Of a DNA stretch of 64,000 nt, positions 40,620-49,408 are shown piece after piece. Source of the stretch: JAPHSX01 sp039714395 (GTDB lineage Bacteria > Pseudomonadota > Gammaproteobacteria > Thiohalomonadales > Thiohalomonadaceae); NCBI GenBank assembly GCA_039714395.1, contig JBDLJH010000012.1, positions 1-64,000 on the forward strand. The letters are read 5' to 3'. Under the pieces are notes generated by a model. It ran no database searches. It saw nothing but the letters and a program-made list of their open reading frames with translations, and was not told the DNA's origin. Position 1 is the first letter of the stretch; every line of letters begins with the position of its first letter. Made by a program: the position numbers and the translations under genes.

Positions 40620-41417
40620 ATGAGTGGACAGGTTTACATGCAAAATAAAGAGAACACTAAACGTCGTCGTGGCATTTACCTGCTGCCCAACCTCTTTACC
40701 ACGGCGGCGCTGTTCGCAGGCTTTTACGCCATTGTTTCGGCGATGGACGGGAAGTTTGAGCAGGCGGCGATTGCGGTCTTTATTGCCATGGTACTCGATG
40801 GCCTGGATGGTCGGGTGGCAAGGCTGACCAATACCCAGAGTGAGTTTGGGGCGGAGTATGACTCGCTTTCAGATATGGTCTCCTTCGGTATCGCCCCTGC
40901 GCTGGTGATGTATGAGTGGGCGTTGTCAGATCTCGGGCGCTACGGCTGGCTGGCTGCCTTCGTCTATACGGTGAGTGCGGCGCTACGGCTGGCACGTTTT
41001 AACACCCAAATTGGCACTGTTGATAAACGTTACTTTGTTGGCCTGGCGAGTCCTGCTGCTGCTGCGGTGGTGGTTGGTTTTGTCTGGATCGCTGGCGACT
41101 TTGGCCTGGAACCACGCAAACTCGACTGGGCGGCTTGGGCGGTGACTATCGCCGCGGGTCTGTTGATGGTGAGCAATGTGCGCTACTACAGCTTCAAGAC
41201 CATCGACTTTAAAGGGAAGGTACCCTTCTTCTTCCTGCTGGTGGCGGTGCTGATCTTCGTGCTGGTGACGCTGGACCCTCCCAAGATCCTCTTCCTAATG
41301 TTTGCCGGTTATGCCCTCTCGGGCCTGGTGACCACGGCCTGGATGCTGATGCGTCGACGTCGCCAGCGGCAGGCTGGTGAGGATGCCGCGCAGGGTGATA
41401 AAAAGAGCGACAAATAA
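40620..41417 (+). CDS. pssA: CDP-diacylglycerol-serine O-phosphatidyltransferase
   Basis: A 265-residue membrane enzyme making phosphatidylserine from CDP-diacylglycerol and serine. It carries the CDP-alcohol phosphotransferase signature DG-x2-AR-x8-G-x3-D-x3-D (DGRVARLTNTQSEFGAEYDS then LSD) and eight or so hydrophobic segments, with the N-terminal RRRGIYLLPNLFTTAALFAG typical of the Gram-positive-like, membrane-embedded type II PssA. A later ATG at 40638 is a possible start. The C-terminal tail is basic and hydrophilic. leuA follows 89 nt later. Confidence 0.92.
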   Translation: MSGQVYMQNKENTKRRRGIYLLPNLFTTAALFAGFYAIVSAMDGKFEQAAIAVFIAMVLDGLDGRVARLTNTQSEFGAEYDSLSDMVSFGIAPALVMYEWALSDLGRYGWLAAFVYTVSAALRLARFNTQIGTVDKRYFVGLASPAAAAVVVGFVWIAGDFGLEPRKLDWAAWAVTIAAGLLMVSNVRYYSFKTIDFKGKVPFFFLLVAVLIFVLVTLDPPKILFLMFAGYALSGLVTTAWMLMRRRRQRQAGEDAAQGDKKSDK

Positions 41418-41506
41418 TGCTGCCTCGGTGGCTATATTATGACTGTCGCCATCTCCAATTTCCTGCCGCTTTTCGGTAAGATGTCGTCAACCAGTGGAGT
41501 GAGCCC

Positions 41507-43057
41507 ATGAGCGACAAATTATTTATCTTTGATACCACCCTGCGCGATGGCGAGCAGAGCCCCGGTGCCTCTATGACCAAGGAGGAGAAGGTTCGCATTG
41601 CGAAGAACCTTGAGCGCATGGGGGTAGATATTATCGAGGCCGGTTTCCCCATTGCCTCACCCGGTGATTTTGACTCGGTGCAGGCGGTGGCCAATACCAT
41701 TAAGGATTCCACTATCTGTGGTTTGGCCCGTGCGCTGGATAAGGATATCGACCGTGCCGGTGAAGCGCTGAAGGGGGCCAACTCCGGTCGTATCCACACC
41801 TTTATTGCTACTTCACCAATCCACATGGAACGCAAGCTGCGCATGAGCCCTGATCAGGTGGTGGAGCAGGCGGTAGCCGCGGTTAAACGCGCACGCCAGT
41901 ACACCGATAATGTGGAGTTCTCCGCCGAGGATGCGGGACGTTCCGAGATCGACTTCCTGTGCCGCATCTTTGAGGCGGTGATCGAGGCAGGGGCCACCAC
42001 CCTCAACGTGCCCGATACCGTTGGCTACAACTTGCCGCAGCAGTTTGGTGAGACCATCCGTCAGCTGCGCGAGAAGATGCCCAACTCTGACAAGGCGATT
42101 TTTGCCGTACATTGTCACAATGACCTCGGCCTCGCTGTCGCCAACTCGCTGGCCGCCGTGACTCAGGGGGCACGTCAGGTAGAGTGCACCATCAACGGCC
42201 TCGGTGAGCGTGCCGGTAACGCCTCGCTGGAAGAGGTGGTGATGGCGGTGAAGACCCGTCGGGATCTCTTCGGCTGCAATGTCGATCACATCAAGACTAC
42301 TGAGATTGTCCCTGCCTCGCGCCTGGTCTCGGGAATTACCGGCTTTGCGGTGCAGCCCAACAAGGCGATCGTTGGTGCCAATGCCTTCGCCCACGAGTCG
42401 GGTATTCATCAGGACGGCGTGCTCAAGCACCGTGAGACCTATGAGATCATGCGCGCCGAGGATGTCGGCTGGAGTGCCAATCGCATGGTGATGGGCAAAC
42501 ATTCCGGTCGTAACGCCTTTAAGACCCGCATGCAGGAGCTGGGTATCGAGTTTGATTCGGAAGAGGCACTCAACGATACCTTTAGCCGCTTTAAGGAGTT
42601 GGCCGACAAGAAACACGAGATCTATGATGAGGACCTGCAGGCGCTGGCGACCGAGAGCAATATCGAACAGATGGTGAGTGAGCGCTACAAGCTGCTCTCG
42701 CTCAAGGTCTGCTCCGAGACTGGCGAGACCCCCGAGGCATGCATTACCCTCGCCATTGACGGCGAGGAGCACAAGTTGTGCGCCAGCGGTTCCGGTCCGG
42801 TTGATGCCACCTTTAAGGCCATTGAGTCGCTGGCACAGAGCGGCACCGAGTTACAGCTCTACTCGGTCAATAACATTACCTCAGGTACCGATTCTCAGGG
42901 TGAGGTAACGGTTCGGATGGAGAAGGCGGGCCGCATTGTTAATGGTCAGGGGGCAGATACCGATATTGTGATCGCCTCGGCCAAGGCCTACCTTAACGGT
43001 ATCAACAAGATCCTTATCCCCGAGGCACGTCTCAAGCCGCAGGGCGCAGACGTTTAA
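41507..43057 (+). CDS. leuA: 2-isopropylmalate synthase
   Basis: A 516-residue enzyme condensing acetyl-CoA with 2-ketoisovalerate, first committed step of leucine synthesis. The TIM barrel starts DTTLRDGEQSPGASMTKEEK, has the metal site HCHNDLGLAVAN and GLGERAGNASLEEVVMA, and is followed by the linker and the LeuA allosteric domain (about 390-510), which gives leucine feedback inhibition. GTGGAGTGAG precedes the ATG. It lies 90 nt after pssA and is not in an operon with leuBCD here. A MITE-like element follows directly after its stop. Confidence 0.97.
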   Translation: MSDKLFIFDTTLRDGEQSPGASMTKEEKVRIAKNLERMGVDIIEAGFPIASPGDFDSVQAVANTIKDSTICGLARALDKDIDRAGEALKGANSGRIHTFIATSPIHMERKLRMSPDQVVEQAVAAVKRARQYTDNVEFSAEDAGRSEIDFLCRIFEAVIEAGATTLNVPDTVGYNLPQQFGETIRQLREKMPNSDKAIFAVHCHNDLGLAVANSLAAVTQGARQVECTINGLGERAGNASLEEVVMAVKTRRDLFGCNVDHIKTTEIVPASRLVSGITGFAVQPNKAIVGANAFAHESGIHQDGVLKHRETYEIMRAEDVGWSANRMVMGKHSGRNAFKTRMQELGIEFDSEEALNDTFSRFKELADKKHEIYDEDLQALATESNIEQMVSERYKLLSLKVCSETGETPEACITLAIDGEEHKLCASGSGPVDATFKAIESLAQSGTELQLYSVNNITSGTDSQGEVTVRMEKAGRIVNGQGADTDIVIASAKAYLNGINKILIPEARLKPQGADV

Positions 43058-43064
43058 GTAGAAG

Positions 43065-43224
43065 CCTGAATGTTTCATAAATTACACACGCCCTTGCTTG
43101 CCTATTGTCCGCACAGAGTTTTTTCCTCAGTTGGCTGTAATCACCGATACGCCACTCCTTCGGAAAAGCCACTGCGCGAACAATTTCCTGCGCAATCATC
43201 GCGTGAATTCATAAAACATCCGGG
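43065..43224. mobile_element. MITE-like palindromic element between leuA and the uracil-DNA glycosylase gene
   Basis: The left arm (43065-43087, CCTGAATGTTTCATAAATT and a little more) and the right arm (43203-43224, ending AAAACATCCGGG) are inverted, imperfect copies over about 22 nt, and the right end continues CTAGG to 43229. The CTAGCCCGGATGTTT-type end recalls termini I associate with IS1380-like elements; that is memory, not a search. The 115 nt between arms have no coding frame. The element reaches within a few bases of the next start codon, so it must carry or replace that gene's promoter. Confidence 0.5.
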
Positions 43225-43231
43225 CTAGGTT

Positions 43232-44140
43232 ATGAACTCACAACAGCGTTTCTATCTCGATGCGATGGGCATCCAGGTGTGGGAGCGGCGCGAGACATCG
43301 CCGCCCACGCCCGAGGGGCAGGCCGTGAGTCCGTCATCAGTGCCTGAACAGCAAGAGGCTGCAGCGCCAGTTGTTGAAATGAAGTGTGTTCCGCCGTCAC
43401 CTCAGGCTGCGGTCACTGCACCACAGTTCGAAGCGGAGGCTGGACAGTCACAAGCCGACGATGGCATTCCAGCCTACCTCGATGAAGCCCCTGCCCCTGA
43501 GTTGCCGATGCCTGAGATGGAGGATGGAAGCGATTTTGCTGAGACGGATGCTCTTTCTGGAGCTGTTCAGAACGATGTTGCTGGCCTCGACTGGGGTGCA
43601 TTACAACGCTGTGTCAGTGACTGTGTCGCCTGCCCCGAGCTGGTGGCCAACCGCAGCCAGACGGTGTTCGGTGTCGGCAATCCGCAGGCTGACTGGATGC
43701 TCATCGGTGAGGCGCCGGGTGTCGATGAGGACAGGCAGGGGGAGCCCTTTGTAGGCAAGGCGGGGCAGTTGCTCAATGCCATGCTGCAGGCCCTGGGGCT
43801 GAAGCGCCAGCAGGTCTATATCACCAATGTGCTGAAGTGCCGTCCTCCGAATAATCGTGATCCACAGCCCGATGAGGCTGCGGCCTGTGAGGCTTACCTG
43901 AGGCGTCAGATCGCCCTGGTGCAGCCCAAAGTGATTCTGGTGGTGGGGCGTATTGCAGCGCAGAATCTGCTCAAGGTCGACACCCCCATCGGTAAGTTGC
44001 GCGGTAGTGTGCATCAATACGAGGGCAATATCCCGGTGGTGGCAACTTATCACCCCGCCTACCTGCTGCGCTCGCCCTCTGAGAAGCGCAAGTCATGGGC
44101 TGACCTATGCCTTGCCAGAAATGTGCTCGAAGGGGATTGA
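43232..44140 (+). CDS. family-4 (iron-sulfur) uracil-DNA glycosylase
   Basis: A 302-residue protein. Residues 1-115 are a low-complexity Pro/Glu/Ala-rich extension. The catalytic part (about 120-300) has the family-4 motif GEAPGVDEDRQGEPFVGKAG, the second motif YITNVLKCRPPNNRDP, and HPAYLLRS near the end. Four Cys placed as in the [4Fe-4S] ligands of this family are Cys131, Cys134, Cys203 and Cys219. It removes uracil from DNA after cytosine deamination. rimI starts 1 nt after its stop. The long N-terminal extension is unusual for thermophile-type family-4 enzymes but common in mesophilic proteobacterial ones. Confidence 0.9.
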   Translation: MNSQQRFYLDAMGIQVWERRETSPPTPEGQAVSPSSVPEQQEAAAPVVEMKCVPPSPQAAVTAPQFEAEAGQSQADDGIPAYLDEAPAPELPMPEMEDGSDFAETDALSGAVQNDVAGLDWGALQRCVSDCVACPELVANRSQTVFGVGNPQADWMLIGEAPGVDEDRQGEPFVGKAGQLLNAMLQALGLKRQQVYITNVLKCRPPNNRDPQPDEAAACEAYLRRQIALVQPKVILVVGRIAAQNLLKVDTPIGKLRGSVHQYEGNIPVVATYHPAYLLRSPSEKRKSWADLCLARNVLEGD

Positions 44141-44141
44141 G

Positions 44142-44621
44142 ATGAGTGCGGTCAGGGAGAGTTCACAGCCGCTGTTGCGCCCCATGCTCGATGAAGATAT
44201 TGCCACGGTGATGACGATTGAAGATCAGGTCTACCCGCATGGCTGGACTGAGGGGATCTTCCGTGACTGCCTGGCAGTTCGCTACTCCTGCTGGGTGTTG
44301 GTGGAAGCGAGTGAAATTATCGGCTACGGCATTATGTCGGTGGCGGTAGGTGAGGCACATATTTTGAATATTGCCCTTGCCCCCGGCCACCAGGGGAAGG
44401 GGCTGGGCCGCGATATGTTAATGCACCTGCTGCAAACGGGCAGACGCCACGGTGCCGATACGGCTTTTCTTGAGGTGCGCGGCTCCAACAATGTCGCCAT
44501 TAGACTCTATGAGACCAGCGGCTTTCATCAGGTAGGTTTACGTAGTGACTACTATCCCGCTGATAAGGGACATGAGGACGCGGTGATTATGGCTCGAGAA
44601 CTGAGTGATATTGAATCGTAG
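44142..44621 (+). CDS. rimI: ribosomal-protein-S18-alanine N-acetyltransferase RimI
   Basis: A 159-residue GNAT acetyltransferase. The acetyl-CoA loop GHQGKGLGRDMLMHLL (motif A) and LEVRGSNNVAIRLYETSGFHQVGLRSDYY (motif B, with the Tyr/Glu pattern) identify RimI, which acetylates the N-terminal Ala of ribosomal protein S18. The ATG at 44142 is chosen because it gives the family N-terminus and lies 1 nt after the glycosylase stop; longer frames overlap that gene. Confidence 0.9.
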   Translation: MSAVRESSQPLLRPMLDEDIATVMTIEDQVYPHGWTEGIFRDCLAVRYSCWVLVEASEIIGYGIMSVAVGEAHILNIALAPGHQGKGLGRDMLMHLLQTGRRHGADTAFLEVRGSNNVAIRLYETSGFHQVGLRSDYYPADKGHEDAVIMARELSDIES

Positions 44622-44699
44622 TTGAGTGCTATAGGTGCGCTATGGCAGTCTCGCCGTTATAATTGCGCTCCCTTTTGAAGTTGCCACTGGTTGTATTCC

Positions 44700-46292
44700 A
44701 TGTCCGAGATCCAACAGCAGGTGCAGGAGCAGGCGAAGAAACGCCGCACCTTCGCCATTATCTCCCACCCCGATGCGGGTAAGACCACCCTGACTGAAAA
44801 ACTGCTGCTGTTCGGGGGGGCGATTCAGCTTGCCGGTACGGTCAAAGGGCGCAAGGCGGCACGTCACGCCACCTCCGACTGGATGAAGATGGAGCAGGAG
44901 CGTGGAATCTCGGTCAGCTCCTCGGTGATGCAGTTCCCCTACCGCGAGCACACCATCAACCTGCTTGATACCCCCGGTCACGAGGACTTCTCTGAGGACA
45001 CCTATCGTACCCTTACCGCGGTCGACTCGGCGTTAATGGTGATCGACGTGGCCAAGGGTGTTGAGGATCGCACCATCAAGTTGATGGAGGTCTGCCGCCT
45101 GCGTGATACCCCCATTATCACCTTTATCAACAAGCTCGACCGAGAGGGTAAGGACCCTATCGACCTGATGGATGAGGTGGAGGATGTCCTTAAGATTAAA
45201 TGTGCACCTTTGACCTGGCCGATTGGCATGGGTAAAAATTTTAAGGGGGTGTACGACCTCTACAACGACAGCATTACCATTATGTCCGCCACTCACGGTG
45301 GTAAAAAGCTCGACGGCGAGGTGATTGATGGCCTTGATAATCCGCGCCTTGATGAGCTGTTTGGAACTCTGATTACCGATTTCCGCGAGGAGGTGGAACT
45401 GGTGCGTGGTGCCAGTCACGAGTTTGATCAGGAGGCCTACTTGCGTGGTGAGCTAAGTCCGGTGCTGTTTGGTTCTGCGATTAATAATTTTGGCGTACAG
45501 GAGATCCTTGATGCCCTGGTCGATTATGCCCCTGCACCACTGGCACGCGCTACCAAGAACCGTGAGGTGGATCCGGGCGAGGAGAAATTCACCGGCTTCG
45601 TTTTCAAGATCCAGGCAAATATGGATCCGCAGCACCGCGACCGTGTCGCCTTTATGCGTGTCTGTTCCGGGCGCTTTGTGCCGGGAATGAAGATGAAGCA
45701 GGTGCGTATTGGTCGCGATGTGAAAATCCCCAATGCCATCACCTTTCTCGCGCAGGAGCGTGACCATGTCGAAGAGGCCTGGCCCGGTGACATCATCGGC
45801 CTGCACAACCACGGCACTATTCAGATCGGTGATACCTTCAGCGTGGGCGAAGACCTCAAGTTTACCGGCATCCCCCATTTCGCCCCGGAGCTGTTCCGCC
45901 GCGCGGTGCTGAAAGACCCGCTCAAATCCAAGCAGTTGCTCAAGGGTCTGCAACAGCTCTCTGAAGAGGGCGCTACCCAGCTATTTCGGCCACTAAAGAA
46001 CAATGATCTTATCCTCGGTGCAGTCGGTGTGTTGCAGTTCGATGTGGTCGCCCAGCGGCTTAAAGATGAGTACAAGGTCGATGCCATCTTCGAGACGATT
46101 AATGTCGCCACTGCCCGCTGGGTGGAATGTGATGATGAGAAAAAGCTCGAAGAGTTTAAACGTAAGAGTGAGGACAACCTTGCCATTGACGGTGCCGGGG
46201 ATCTTACCTATATCGCTCCCACCCGCGTAAACCTGCAACTTGCCGAGGAGCGTTATCCCGATATCGCCTTTCGTGCTACGCGTGAAAAGTAA
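44700..46292 (+). CDS. prfC: peptide chain release factor 3
   Basis: A 530-residue translational GTPase that recycles RF1/RF2 from the ribosome. G motifs are plain: SHPDAGKTTLTEK (G1), LLDTPGHEDFSEDT (G3) and FINKLDREGKDP (G4). The RF3-specific GRKAARHATSDWMKMEQERGISVSSS and the C-terminal RF3 domain (GAVGVLQFDVVAQRLKDEY) distinguish it from EF-G. The ATG at 44700 gives the usual N-terminus MSEIQQQVQEQAKKRRTFAI; the longer frame starts with TTG. Confidence 0.97.
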   Translation: MSEIQQQVQEQAKKRRTFAIISHPDAGKTTLTEKLLLFGGAIQLAGTVKGRKAARHATSDWMKMEQERGISVSSSVMQFPYREHTINLLDTPGHEDFSEDTYRTLTAVDSALMVIDVAKGVEDRTIKLMEVCRLRDTPIITFINKLDREGKDPIDLMDEVEDVLKIKCAPLTWPIGMGKNFKGVYDLYNDSITIMSATHGGKKLDGEVIDGLDNPRLDELFGTLITDFREEVELVRGASHEFDQEAYLRGELSPVLFGSAINNFGVQEILDALVDYAPAPLARATKNREVDPGEEKFTGFVFKIQANMDPQHRDRVAFMRVCSGRFVPGMKMKQVRIGRDVKIPNAITFLAQERDHVEEAWPGDIIGLHNHGTIQIGDTFSVGEDLKFTGIPHFAPELFRRAVLKDPLKSKQLLKGLQQLSEEGATQLFRPLKNNDLILGAVGVLQFDVVAQRLKDEYKVDAIFETINVATARWVECDDEKKLEEFKRKSEDNLAIDGAGDLTYIAPTRVNLQLAEERYPDIAFRATREK

Positions 46293-46311
46293 GCCTCTAG
46301 TTGTGGTTTGA

Positions 46312-46340
46312 GGGGCCGGTTAATACCGGCCTTTTTTCTT
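46312..46340 (+). terminator. Rho-independent terminator after prfC
   Basis: GGCCGGT (46314-46320) and ACCGGCC (46325-46331) form a 7-bp stem with a TAAT loop followed by TTTTTTCTTTC. Confidence 0.9.
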
Positions 46341-46520
46341 TCTAGTAAGGGGGACAGGGATCTTGGTTTGTCCTGTGCGTGTCACTATCTTGGCTGATCC
46401 AGTTGCGTGCCTTGTCTATGGTTCTAACTCATTGAAATAACTACTAAATAATGTTTCAATGTGTAGGGAAATAAAAATATAAAGTTAATTGTTCGCACAG
46501 CTGGCTGGGGGGGGAATCAA
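46341..46520. other. intergenic region before the first tetraheme cytochrome
   Basis: 180 nt that grow AT-rich toward the cytochrome gene. The start (46343-46372) holds TAAGGGGGACAGG and an inverted ACAGG/CCTGT pair; AAGGGGGACAGG recurs at about 55828-55839. An eight-G run lies at 46507-46514, just before the ATG. No RNA gene seen. Confidence 0.4.
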
Positions 46521-47129
46521 ATGTCTTCTGTGACGCGTCTTTTTTTACTATTGTTACTGGGAATTTTCTCATTTACGGCATACGCAGAGGATCCGCGTAT
46601 TGCTCGGGAGCTGGCTGATAGGTCGCCACTGGTGAATCCGCTTAAAGAAGCACTGGGCAAGAAAGTTTATGATGAGGCGATGGCTTCAGGCAAGTATCGG
46701 TATATAGGGCCGCGCAGTTGTCGCGTCTGCCATCGTGATTTTTATAATGGGCGAAAGAAAAATGATCGCCATTTTCATACCTTTAAGAAGGTTGTCGATG
46801 CCGGTTATGCCAGGCAGCCTAAGTGTCTGGCTTGTCACACAACGGGCTACGGCGTACCGACAGGATTTAAGGATGAGAAGAAGACGCCACAGCTGTCAGG
46901 GGTTGACTGCGAGGGGTGTCATGGCCCGGGTAACGTGCATATGCGCCTTAATGACGGCGGGGGCTTTCTTGCCGGGGTAGATAACCCGGATCGTATTGAA
47001 CGCATGTGTAAGGCGTGTCATACCAAACGCTGGAACAGATCCTTCACTAAAAAGGAGTTTCGCAAGGCTTACGAGGGCTATATCACGGCCAAACCGGGGG
47101 ACGAGAAGAAGTCCTATTATAGCTACTGA
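46521..47129 (+). CDS. exported tetraheme cytochrome c (c554-like), copy 1
   Basis: A 202-residue protein with a signal peptide (about 1-22, ending AYA) and four CxxCH haem sites at residues 67-71, 102-106, 130-134 and 163-167. The segment VDCEGCHGPGNVHMRL, with a haem site followed by GPG-x-x-H, is like that of cytochrome c554 and NapC/NrfB-type multihaem proteins; the H (139) and other His could be second ligands. It likely carries electrons in the periplasm. A paralogue lies 95 nt downstream, with the same haem spacing and the shared stretches DEAMASGKY and CHTTGYGV. It opens the cytochrome/diguanylate cyclase locus. Upstream eight-G run looks like a strong purine-rich ribosome-binding region. 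Confidence 0.85.
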   Translation: MSSVTRLFLLLLLGIFSFTAYAEDPRIARELADRSPLVNPLKEALGKKVYDEAMASGKYRYIGPRSCRVCHRDFYNGRKKNDRHFHTFKKVVDAGYARQPKCLACHTTGYGVPTGFKDEKKTPQLSGVDCEGCHGPGNVHMRLNDGGGFLAGVDNPDRIERMCKACHTKRWNRSFTKKEFRKAYEGYITAKPGDEKKSYYSY

Positions 47130-47224
47130 ATACGATGGCGTTGTTTTCACCTCGAATCATTCACGGTATGATAAATATCATGTAAATTGAACCGGCAGGG
47201 AAGGCAGGTGGTCTAGAAAGAGTA

Positions 47225-47818
47225 ATGAGAGGAGAAAAAATCTTGCGCAAGCTATCATTGAGTCTGCTGATTTCCCTGCTGTTTATCGGGCAGGCGGGCT
47301 ATGCGCTAGATGCTCGTATTGAGGCGCAGGCAATTTCCCCGAATGCCCCCACAATACCCCTGAAGAGCGCTCTCGGCGAGAAGGTCTTCAATGAGGCGAT
47401 GGCCAGTGGTAAATACTCCTTCGCCACCAATGCCAAGTGTCGACTCTGTCATCGCGACTTCTTTCTTGGGCGTAAACAGGATGTACACGACCACGCTTTT
47501 TCCAAGGTGCTAAAGGCAGGGCACGGTGAGACGAGTCAGTGTTTCGGCTGCCACACCACAGGTTACGGTGTTAAAGGAGGCTTTAAGTCAGCTATTCTCA
47601 CGCCGCGCCTGGCCAACGTGCAGTGTGAGGGGTGTCATGGCCCCGGTAGTGAGCATATTCGGCGTAACGCCAAAGGCGGTTTTCTGGCTGGTACCGACCG
47701 TCCAGAGATCCTGAAAAAGATGTGTCTCACCTGTCATAATCAGCGTTGGGGCAATGCCTTTGACGACTTTGAGGCTGCCTACGATAGTTACAAGACGGCC
47801 AAGCCTGGCGATAAATAG
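47225..47818 (+). CDS. exported tetraheme cytochrome c (c554-like), copy 2
   Basis: A 197-residue paralogue of the preceding gene. From the ATG at 47225 the four CxxCH sites are at residues 72-76, 106-110, 134-138 and 167-171; NVQCEGCHGPGSEHIRR repeats the c554-like pattern. A TTG at 47243 with AGAGGAG about 9 nt before it is an equally good start and gives a tidier signal peptide (MRKLSLSLLISLLFIGQ). Differences from copy 1 are concentrated between haems 1 and 2 and in the tail. The diguanylate cyclase gene starts 6 nt downstream, so the two are co-transcribed. Confidence 0.85.
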   Translation: MRGEKILRKLSLSLLISLLFIGQAGYALDARIEAQAISPNAPTIPLKSALGEKVFNEAMASGKYSFATNAKCRLCHRDFFLGRKQDVHDHAFSKVLKAGHGETSQCFGCHTTGYGVKGGFKSAILTPRLANVQCEGCHGPGSEHIRRNAKGGFLAGTDRPEILKKMCLTCHNQRWGNAFDDFEAAYDSYKTAKPGDK

Positions 47819-47824
47819 TAGCCA

Positions 47825-49408
47825 ATGACTGATTTCTTTAAGCGTCACAATATTTCTATACAACTGGGGTTATTGATCGCCTCGCTCTGTTTTTTCTCTT
47901 TTTATAATTACGTCTCGCAGAAAGAGGTGTTCCTCAAGCAGTTGCAGAGCAATAGCAGCGACTTGTTACAGTCGGTGCGCTCCAGTGTAAATAAGTTCAA
48001 CAGCATAGAAAAAACACTTAGCCTTAATACGCTGGTGAGCACTATATCGTTCAATCTGGATATCTTTGAATTTCGCTATCTCGATAACAATGGTGTAGTG
48101 GTTAGCTCAATGTTTGAGGATGAGGTAGGCAAGCCCTATGCACACCCTGGCATTGAACTGGCACTGCAGGCGGTAGGTGATTCAGCTCAGTTCTATAGTA
48201 TGGGGCAGTATTATGTAGAAGAGCGTGACCTGACCAATGTGATGGCGGTCAGTTTTCCGGTACGTGAAGATGATCGCCTCTTCGGCATAATTGATTTGGC
48301 GGTAGATATTACCGACTTCGATTATATTCCGGCGACATCACGTGATGTGGTGATGCAACGTTTACAGATCGATACGACCAATACGCTTAATGCTATCGCG
48401 GGCTCTATCATCTCACGCACCAAGGTCTTCGAAACACTGAATATGCCGGACTTTCTTGCAGCTCTGGTAGCTCAGACGAAGGGAGTGCTAGAGGTGAGCC
48501 TGATGGATGCATCGGGCCTTATTTATAGCAGCAGTCGTTCATTGTCACTGACGGGCGAATCATTGAGGGCCGGTTTTGTCAGTGGCAGCATTCGCCAACG
48601 GGTTGATGGTCTCTCTGAATATACTTTGCAGGTGCCACTCAATCCTCAGGGCAGTGATGGTCACATGATGCTGCTCGCTATCGATGCCAGCGATTATGTT
48701 GTTAATGAGCGAAAACTTTTTTTCACCGCGTTGGCAACCAGTCTGATGGCGATTATCGTTTCTGTGACTATCGCCTATGCTATTTACACTATCAATCTAC
48801 GCCGTGCACGTGAGGAAAATATCCGTCTGGAACATATGGTGGTTGAGCGTACCGATGAGTTACGGCGCATTAGTCAGACCGATAAGCTGACTGGCCTTGC
48901 CAATCGTTGCCATCTGGAAGAGCAGCTGGATATTGAGTTTAAACGAGCTGGGCGCTACAAGACGCCACTGACTTTAGCGGTACTCGACCTCGATTTTTTT
49001 AAACAGGTGAACGATGTCCACGGTCACCTGGCAGGCGACGCGGTGTTACGTGAAATCGGTTCGCGTATACGTGCAGAGTTGCGTGAGACCGATTTCGTCG
49101 GGCGTTATGGGGGTGAGGAGTTTGTAGTGATCTTTACCAACATTGATTTGCCGACATCACTAAAGATGGCGGAGATTTTGCGTCGTCTGGTGGAGGGGAG
49201 TCCGGTGCACTTCGAGGGACAGGATGTAGCTGTTACTGCCAGTATCGGTGTGGCTGAGATAAAGTACTCACACGAGACTTATAAAACACTTTTTGCTGAG
49301 GCGGATAGCGCTCTCTACCATGCCAAGGAGAATGGCCGTAACCGTGTGGCCTATACCGAGGAGGGCCGTGCCAGCCTGTTTGTCGACACCAAGCTGAGTG
49401 AGCTTTAG
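47825..49408 (+). CDS. membrane diguanylate cyclase with periplasmic sensor (dCache-like)
   Basis: A 527-residue protein. A membrane segment at about 13-27 and another at about 298-320 bracket a 270-residue periplasmic domain whose size and plan suggest a double-Cache/PAS-like sensor. A short coiled linker leads to a GGDEF domain: the active-site motif is GGEEF at 429-433 and an RxxD product-inhibition site (RETD, 420-423) stands five residues before it. It should make c-di-GMP and be feedback controlled. Its gene begins 6 nt after the second tetraheme cytochrome, hinting that its sensor responds to redox state, electron donors or a related periplasmic signal. Stop overlaps the convergent ABC permease stop by 4 nt. 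Confidence 0.9.
   Translation: MTDFFKRHNISIQLGLLIASLCFFSFYNYVSQKEVFLKQLQSNSSDLLQSVRSSVNKFNSIEKTLSLNTLVSTISFNLDIFEFRYLDNNGVVVSSMFEDEVGKPYAHPGIELALQAVGDSAQFYSMGQYYVEERDLTNVMAVSFPVREDDRLFGIIDLAVDITDFDYIPATSRDVVMQRLQIDTTNTLNAIAGSIISRTKVFETLNMPDFLAALVAQTKGVLEVSLMDASGLIYSSSRSLSLTGESLRAGFVSGSIRQRVDGLSEYTLQVPLNPQGSDGHMMLLAIDASDYVVNERKLFFTALATSLMAIIVSVTIAYAIYTINLRRAREENIRLEHMVVERTDELRRISQTDKLTGLANRCHLEEQLDIEFKRAGRYKTPLTLAVLDLDFFKQVNDVHGHLAGDAVLREIGSRIRAELRETDFVGRYGGEEFVVIFTNIDLPTSLKMAEILRRLVEGSPVHFEGQDVAVTASIGVAEIKYSHETYKTLFAEADSALYHAKENGRNRVAYTEEGRASLFVDTKLSEL

Noticed and set aside
41813..42772. 319-codon antisense frame over leuA
   Set aside because: Shadow of leuA; no ribosome-binding site and no protein features.
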